Source of the DNA: Blasia pusilla
Taxonomy: Eukaryota > Marchantiophyta > Marchantiopsida > Blasiales
Length of the DNA stretch: 64,000 nucleotides
NCBI GenBank assembly: GCA_050084515.1
Contig: CM114271.1
Span: 48,918,001-48,982,000, forward strand
Direction: 5' to 3'
A model generated the notes under the pieces. That model was not told the origin of the DNA and made no database searches. It was given only the letters and a program-made list of their open reading frames with translations. The first letter of the stretch is position 1; each line of letters opens with the position of its first letter. Below, in pieces: positions 57,501 through 64,000 of this stretch. The translations under genes and the position numbers were made by a program.

Positions 57501-60500
57501 ACTAGATGCTGCGCCACCTCCCATACCGATTCGATAGGCTGGTCCTCCAATCTGAAGTCAATTGGTTTGGACAGAGAGGGATGTTCAAGTAAGCATTGTG
57601 ACTGACTGAGTTCACTCCAACAGCAATACCCACCAAGAAAAAAAGCCCTGGACTACATGTAGTCCAAGTGAACCACTTCCATACTGATAAAGATACAAGC
57701 CAATAATAGCATCCAATAGAACCCAGAGCCAGTGGCTAAGAGGGTAGGACAAAAAGTACAAAAGTAGACAATTTACAATGAGATAAAAGAGATACAGCAC
57801 CTTCACTACTAGCATTCCAACTTCAGGGTCTTCTTTCACCAAGTGATGATGGTCAATCTGATCAAACAGAACCACTACAAGTACCTTCAGCTTGCAAAAT
57901 CTACAACATGGCCAATAGATCATTGAATACAATGACCTGTTGTCATATGATTAAAATACATGAAGTCCCAATTCCAGAAATGCTAGATCAAATGTATTGA
58001 TAATTTGGGATTCATTGAACCAAGGAATGTCTGTGTGAAAATTTAATAGCCAGCTGTGGAAGTGTTTTCTTCGAAGGTTAGTTCAGGGCCCAAAGTAAAA
58101 GCAGATTCTTATAAGACACCATACTTAAGTCATAGCTCCTCAAGATAAGGAACAACCAACCTGACCAATGCCTGCGCTGAACATTATTGGTTTAAGCCAC
58201 TCCCGACGTTCCCCACTTGGTAGACGCATCCCAAAAGTTCTTGTATACCCCTGCAATGTCATTCATTTCCATCACAACCTAATAAACTCACTAACATGGT
58301 CGGACAGATTCTAGAATCAACAACTAGTTTCAAGAAAAATCTAACTTGGATAATTTCACAGTGATCATCAAAGTCTCCATCCAAGATCCTTAGGAAAATT
58401 GAACCCCAAAATAAGCTTTCCCAGGCTTCCAATTCTTGAACACTGGCTACCCTTACTAGCTACACAGGTACGTCCATCCCTACCGCATATAAAATATGCC
58501 CACAGGTCATCATGTTTGGCTTTGAAAGGCTCTAATTTATTGATGTGGTACCAATTTGGGCTATCAGTGAGCTGCCTAAACCCTAAACTCTACACCCTAA
58601 CACACAAGGGAATGAGGGTAGATAGAGGTGCTTCCCTCACCTGAATGAGAGGCTCTCCAAACTTGTTACCATAGTCAGAGGCACCATCACTTGCATCAAG
58701 CAGTATCTGCATACAAGACATTTCAGATACATTTCTTTAGTCTCTTAAATATTGAAAACGAGATGCAATGAGAACGAGCTGCAAAGAGGGCTTAAATTGA
58801 ACTGAAGCCTGTACACCCTATCACAGAACCAAGAGCAATAAAGCCATTCAATATACCTGGAGAGGAGGGGCCAAATTTGATGGGTAGACAAAGCTGGTGT
58901 CTTCCCAAGGTGCATATCCATTATCCATCTAGAAAAAAGAAACAAAATTTTGGCCATTCAAGTAAATGACAGGAGTAAATATCAGGTAGGTGAAGACCAT
59001 AAGAAACACTCAAAAATTACGATGCGCAATATCACTTGGTAGGATATCAATCAGCTCTGAAGGTCGTTGTAAAGGGAAACACTAACCAGGGAACTTACAA
59101 CCTAATCATCTTAACATCTTTTCTAAATAACAAATACAATCATGTGACTTTCACACAAGTTCCATCCTTCAGGTAGCAACTAGGTTTCTCAAATGATAGG
59201 GTAACTGAAAAAACCTGGAGATTCCCCACACAGTAGCCTGCGGTTGAAGCCCCCACTAATGATCCAATACCTGTTGCATGTGTATCACGAATGCGGCCAC
59301 CTGCACCTGTCTCTGCACCTGGGAAAGGAGCAACCTGCAATTCCATCCTGATTATATCAAATACTGCATAACAATCCAAGGTCAATTCTACAAAAGTTTA
59401 GGGAATTAATAGTTTTTACAGGAGCAAAGTTTGATTTGAATTATCTTAACACAGACCACAATTTCTTAGAAATATTCCACCGATGAAAGCGTCACGTGGC
59501 CAACAAGACATGCAGCCATTTACCACTACACACGTCCATGACCACTTAGAGACAACTAGGCCCCATCCAAAGGAGGGGCACCAGACACAACCCAAGAGAT
59601 TCGTGTCCTACGTTCCCATAAGGAAACAGATAGTATCACTCACTGCACATGGGAAGTTGTGCGTCTCTGCAGTGAAGAGAATATCCAAGTCACGCTCCTC
59701 AGGTTGCAAAGCAGAGGGGGTCCCAGGCACTGATGGAAGTAGAACCTTTACTGGCAGACCCCGAATAGCACTGTCCACATTTAGGCAAAAGCAATCATTA
59801 GACGAAAAGAATTAACACACCTGATTCGAAAAAACCTTACAAACAAGATCCCAAGATATACCTGGAATTGTCATTAAATCCGATTACCGAATTATTTGGA
59901 TTCTTCCGCAACGTATCTTTAACAAGATCCATAAGAGTGGAGGGGGCAGGTTTGCCATCAAGTATAAGCTCTCCCTGCACATAACCATCATCCACTCCCA
60001 ATGGTTGAGGCCAAAAGTCAAGACTACAGGAAAATTGATTTTTGGATTATCTGATTGTTAGAACTTAAGCATGGCTTGTGGCAAAACCATATTTGATGGG
60101 AAAAGGAGGGGGGGGGCGGGATATGTTGTACCTTGAAGAACCAATGTCGACTGTGCTCACTGTTGGACTGAGCAATATCAAAAAGCTCAACATTTGTGGG
60201 ATTTCTTTCAATATCGCTTTTGAATAGATTTGTATAGTACTGCACTCAGGTCATCACGTTATGAAGAAGCAAAAGTCAGCTTTTATAGCACACCTTTATT
60301 TGCAGATACCATGGACAAATATGTTGCACATACTTGAAGTGAAAATTGCTTCATACACATGACTTACATCAAGGTCAAAATCATCGAAGGCGAGGCCCAT
60401 CCTGCCATTGATTTCCTCCAGAGCGGCCCTTCCTTTCTTCAACCCAGAAGTAAGACAGCCATGTCTGTATTTAGAAACTCCATACAAATTGTGTGGCTAT

Positions 60501-63500
60501 CCTCTAATGAAACATGTGCAGTCACTTACTATTGAATGAGTGGTTATTTGGTCATATCTAAACTCTAGGTCGTTGATTTCCAGATCACAAGGTGCCAACA
60601 TAGGAAACTCATGAGTTTCTTACCCACCTCAAGCACAGGTATCTCAATGACATGTTCTGGAACCACATCAGTTGCAAAGGACTTCAACTTAGCATAGTAA
60701 ACACATTCGGTCATCCTGTCATGCACCTGATAATGCACAAAGAAAAGAGGTAAAATGAAAGATTTTATCCCGCATTGAACTGGTACAGAGATGAGAGTTA
60801 GGGAGGAAACCATGAGATCCCAAAACTAGAAAAGAGCTCAAAAAAATGTTAGCCCAAGGCTCATGTCATCTATTTGCTTCAATACAGCAAGATAAGTAAG
60901 TGGCAGCTTACCAAGTCAGCGAACTTCTCCAATTGTTGTTCATCAAGAGGACCCACACCCTCTCGTACACACAATAAATATCTTCGTGATCTTTCAATTC
61001 GAGAGACTTCTGGTATATCACATGCAGTGCATACTGACACTGCATTTGCCGACCAGGCAGTTGTAAAAGAGAGTCGGGGTCCAACCTCAACCACAGACGA
61101 ATTAGCAGATCCTACAAACAAAACCACATGGACTTGAAGGTTAAACTAGACAGCACTGAACTACATTGCGATTCAACATAGAGCACTTGGTAGTATACAA
61201 AAAGGCTGAAGTGCAAAAATACTGATGATCTATTGTCAAGCTTCTCACAAAAAAGGACTGTTCTCAGCAAATCTTTCCCACATGTGGTGAATGATCAAGA
61301 TCTTATACCTCCGACACCATCCTTCCCTTCCAAAAAGCTCGAAGCTCCCAGCTGGTCTGGCTCATATGTTTCTCCTAACAACCATTTCAGTACGGCTAGC
61401 TTGGCGCCATCAATGGGACTTTGTAAAGCAATATTGTAGCACTGTGGACAGCAAAAGTTCCAAAGGAGAAAATCAACCAAGTTACATTGCAACCAACACC
61501 AATTGAAGCACAGATGTGGCAAAGGATATTCAAATCATGATCAACATAAACCACTCAAAGAAAATCAACCAAGTTACGTTGCAACCAATACAAATTGAAG
61601 CGCAGATGTGGCAAATGATATGCAAATGATGATCACCATCCACTCGCTGTCCTCGCCACCATCCTCCCAGGGCATTTCACAAGCTTTGACAGCAAGGATA
61701 AGTGCCTCCCCAATTGCACTGAAAACCAAGCTGGTAAGAACACAAAGACTGTTGTTGTGGTTCATTGAGACTTTCATACCTGTTCAGTTTTAATTGATGT
61801 GATATCCCTCGAAACCTTCTCCTGGACCTGCAAAAATCAACATTGCGACAGACCAAAATGAAAAAATTAAAACTGAAAAAGTATTTGATGCAGATAGGAT
61901 CATTGGGATGAAGTTTGGTTGAATATTGGCACATAGCTGATTACCAGCGACCTTCCTCTATTGACACCAGGGAAGCCACCACTGCTAGGTCTAATAAGAC
62001 AGGCAGGTCATTCTAGTGACTCACATCTAATGTGTTAGTGAACAGGTGTCACTTGTCAGTGACTCAGCACTCCTGGACGGGAATTGCATTTACTTTAGGT
62101 AGGACACTTTTCCTGTTTAGGAGGAGCACAGTACAGGGGCCCTAAGTATTTAAAGAGCTACTCTGATCAGCTCTTCGCTGCAGATCACATTCCTTACAGA
62201 TACGTGCTGTTCTATTGCCTTGCTTACTATTACTCTGCATTCGAAGGTCAGTCTAGAGTCATCTTTTGTCGCATTGGAAGAGTTTGAATGGTTGCTCTGA
62301 AGCTTTTCACCTAGGCTGGAAACAATTTGGTGGTTACAATAATCTCCTCATTATTCCGGACTCGAAAATCCACAAAAGCGCTCGTCCGCACTGCATTCTT
62401 TCAGTGGCGATGCCCTAACCAGCAAGAAGTATATTCCACGCGCAATGTGGAGGCTGTCGGGGTATAATTTTTGAAGTTAGTCAAACACCATTCCCCTGTT
62501 AGTATTGCTCATAGATTTTACCAACCTGTTTCAGAAGAGCTTGTGCCGCCACTGCAGAGAGAAAAGGATGCCGATAAAGATGTTGCACTTCAAACTCAAA
62601 TGAGCCAGGCTTATCGCCTGTTGCCTGTAAGAAAAACACATTCGGGACAGCCCAGTTTACAGGATTGATTCACTTCCTGGAGTAATTAGAAGCCAAACGT
62701 ACCAACACCCGCACCCGGAAAAAAAATATTAACACGCACTTGCAGTTAAGAAAAATGGTATGAACAGCTTACTTCCTTAGACTCCCATGATGCAAGCTCC
62801 GCATCTTGAGCTAATTTAGCGCAAGTTCTCGAAGTTTCCGCTGAACAAGTTTTCACGAGAAAGGCCTTTTCCTGCATCAAACTCCAAGTTGCAAATCAGA
62901 AAATGCAGAGAGTATCTTCTCGACTCGAAACAATTCCGCTAGGCGCTCACTTTCACGTTTCCCAACTACAGTCTCAACACCGGTTGCTGTTTGTGACTCG
63001 AAAACGGTAATACGTGCCGTTAACCATAACCTTTCCCGCCATGATTACGTTGGAATTCGAGGAGACACAATACACGCGAGAATCTCTTTGAGATGCAGTT
63101 GTGCTGTATTTTCAGACATAGCTGCACCTCTTAATCACTCTCCACGCAATCCACTACTTTGAAGGGACTAACCGCAAAGAAAGGGAGACCAAAGAGAGTC
63201 GAGTCAGTGAGATGAGGCGCGTGGTACAGATACAGATATTGCTCCTGATATTTGAAGGCAATACAAGGTATAGTTGCAAATTTCTGGCGCCACTGCCGAC
63301 CACTCTTCTCAGGAGATCAAGCAACCTTACAATTTCATCACAAACTTACTCTTCAGCTCGAATTGCATGCGTGATTTATACAGACAAATTTTTCACTACT
63401 TTGGGATCGCGACGAATTTGAACTCCACAAGTAAATCCTAAACCAACTCATTACCAGAGAACTCACAAATTTGGATTTGCCTTTCAGCTTTGCCTTCGCA

Positions 63501-63664
63501 AGAGCGCAAGCGGATGCCACAGCCTTTTCAGAGCACAATCCTACCGATCCAACTCTGATCGCATGACACGAAACTGGAGACGCCACAGGACAACAGTCGG
63601 CTCCTCCCCCCACTGCAGACACCCTCGCGGTGGGCAACAGCGCATTACCCCCCATGCCTACCAT
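51531..63664 (-). CDS. Phosphoribosylformylglycinamidine synthase (FGAM synthase), 31 exons
   Basis: Converts FGAR to FGAM with glutamine and ATP, the fourth step of de novo purine synthesis; plant forms are plastid/mitochondrial. All 31 exons join in phase: 63664-63467, 62871-62773, 62624-62526, 61827-61780, 61441-61309, 61111-60912, 60726-60628, 60436-60368, 60239-60132, 59974-59862, 59770-59644, 59334-59215, 58928-58857, 58706-58641, 58250-58161, 57857-57801, 57551-57498, 57298-57110, 57000-56914, 56751-56660, 56468-56366, 56122-55967, 55640-55551, 54978-54925, 54777-54706, 54446-54184, 54002-53913, 53415-53350, 53200-53009, 52767-52216, 52109-51531; about 1,445 residues. An Ala-rich transit leader precedes the PurS-like and linker part (NVELFDIAQSNSEHSRHWFF), the first AIRS domain (FTAETHNFPCA, GAETGAGGRIRDTHATG), the second (HDQGAGGNCN, AIDGGKDSLS) and the glutamine amidotransferase with Cys about 1269 (GVCNGCQLM) and His/Glu about 1404/1406 (PHPER). 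Exon 54,446-54,184 is 263 bp although both borders are phase 0: one G is missing in a G-run near 54,326. Confidence 0.95.
61469..61635. repeat. Tandem duplication within FGAM synthase intron 4
   Basis: About 75 bp beginning AAAATCAACCAAGTTAC at 61,469 is repeated at 61,561 with a few substitutions (offset 92 bp). It lies wholly in the intron between exons 61,827-61,780 and 61,441-61,309, so the protein is unaffected. Confidence 0.85.
62029..62340 (+). mobile_element. Possible solo LTR in FGAM synthase intron 3
   Basis: The intron between exons 62,624-62,526 and 61,827-61,780 is the longest in the gene. It contains a stretch starting TGTGTTAGTGAACAGG and ending ...TTGGTGGTTACA, with a TATTTAAAG box and transcript-like sequence after it, as in LTRs. 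No second copy is seen in this window and no target duplication is clear, so this is only a suggestion. Confidence 0.3.
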
Positions 63665-64000
63665 TCAAGATCACGAGCTCGCTCCTCAAGGATCTCCAAC
63701 CCACAAGCTCGGAATGAATTCTCCCCTTCCCTTCTTCTCGTGTCCTCTGTTCAAGGAGCTCCTCCGTAGCCTAGGGTTTAACGAGCTCCAGAGAGGGTTT
63801 AACCTCCGGATGGCGAATACTTCGTATGAGTGACTAAGTCCTGTTCAACGTGATCGCAGATGGGAGCGATTGTGGCGGTCGATGCTGTGTGCTCCCGGGA
63901 GATGCGATCCGATGTGCCAGCAGAATCCAGGGCTCCGATATTAGTAGGCAGGGCACTGTACGGTGCGGTACACTAGGTCCTATACTGTGTCGTATAGTGT
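63665..64000. promoter_or_regulatory. Upstream region of the FGAM synthase gene
   Basis: Should contain the 5' UTR and core promoter of the minus-strand FGAM synthase gene. No distinct TATA box or regulatory motif could be assigned with confidence. The last 50 bases contain short palindromic GTACxxTAC/TATACxxGTATA-like words. Confidence 0.4.

Noticed and set aside
61640-61735. Extra FGAM synthase exon with AIGEALILAVKACEMPWEDG
   Set aside because: It has an acceptor-like start and is open, but exons 4 and 5 already join in phase and match the expected family order without it.
63940-64000. Palindromic words at the window end as an origin or attachment site
   Set aside because: They are short, imperfect and cut by the window edge; nothing else supports such a role.
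1-64000. tRNA or rRNA genes
   Set aside because: No cloverleaf with A/B box words or conserved rRNA core sequence was noticed on reading; a covariance search was not possible.

Overview
This window is nuclear DNA of a photosynthetic eukaryote, almost certainly a land plant. Its recognisable genes are split by many GT-AG introns. They include the last step of chlorophyll synthesis and two enzymes with plastid-type N-terminal extensions. The rest is degraded transposable elements, satellite-like arrays and AT-rich spacer. The small introns (about 260 bp on average in the largest gene), the 31-exon FGAM synthase gene and the DUF7869-type element suggest a seed-free plant such as a moss or lycophyte, but I cannot name a species.

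Layout: (1) 1-7.2 kb holds the 3' end of chlorophyll synthase (CHLG, +), convergent with a complete eight-exon argininosuccinate synthase gene (-). (2) 7.2-16.7 kb is gene-poor. It carries an AT-rich dispersed repeat, one unassigned 152-codon frame, a ~17-bp minisatellite, a ~150-bp degenerate tandem array, a 37-bp-stem foldback and a GATC-palindrome-rich array. (3) 16.8-20.6 kb is a decayed, intron-containing DUF7869-family gene of mobile-element type, followed by a 350-bp telomere-like CCCTAA tract. (4) 22.1-25.0 kb is a GDSL lipase/esterase gene (-) with a C-terminal frameshift. (5) 25-33.9 kb is AT-rich spacer with foldbacks and a MITE-like element. (6) 34.1-37.0 kb is a reverse-transcriptase pseudogene (-). 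(7) 39.9-41.6 kb is a leucine-rich-repeat gene (+) with apparent frameshifts. (8) 43.0-48.4 kb is a graveyard: a copia element with its 5' LTR, a second LTR inserted in opposite orientation inside it, and DUF4216-like and hAT/DUF659 fragments. (9) 51.5-63.7 kb is the full 31-exon phosphoribosylformylglycinamidine synthase (FGAMS/PurL type, -), which has one single-base frameshift.

The three metabolic genes (chlorophyll, arginine and purine synthesis) are plastid pathways but are unlinked in regulation as far as the sequence shows; this is an ordinary plant gene neighbourhood diluted by repeats. A theme worth checking is that three otherwise well-conserved genes each show a one- or two-base frame break. 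That could mean pseudogenes or uncorrected indels in the assembly. I did not find a convincing new biological system. The most unusual structures are the nested tandem arrays, several near-perfect hairpins and the multi-copy inverted elements. Exon coordinates were worked out by hand from splice signals, phase and recalled family conservation, without alignment software.
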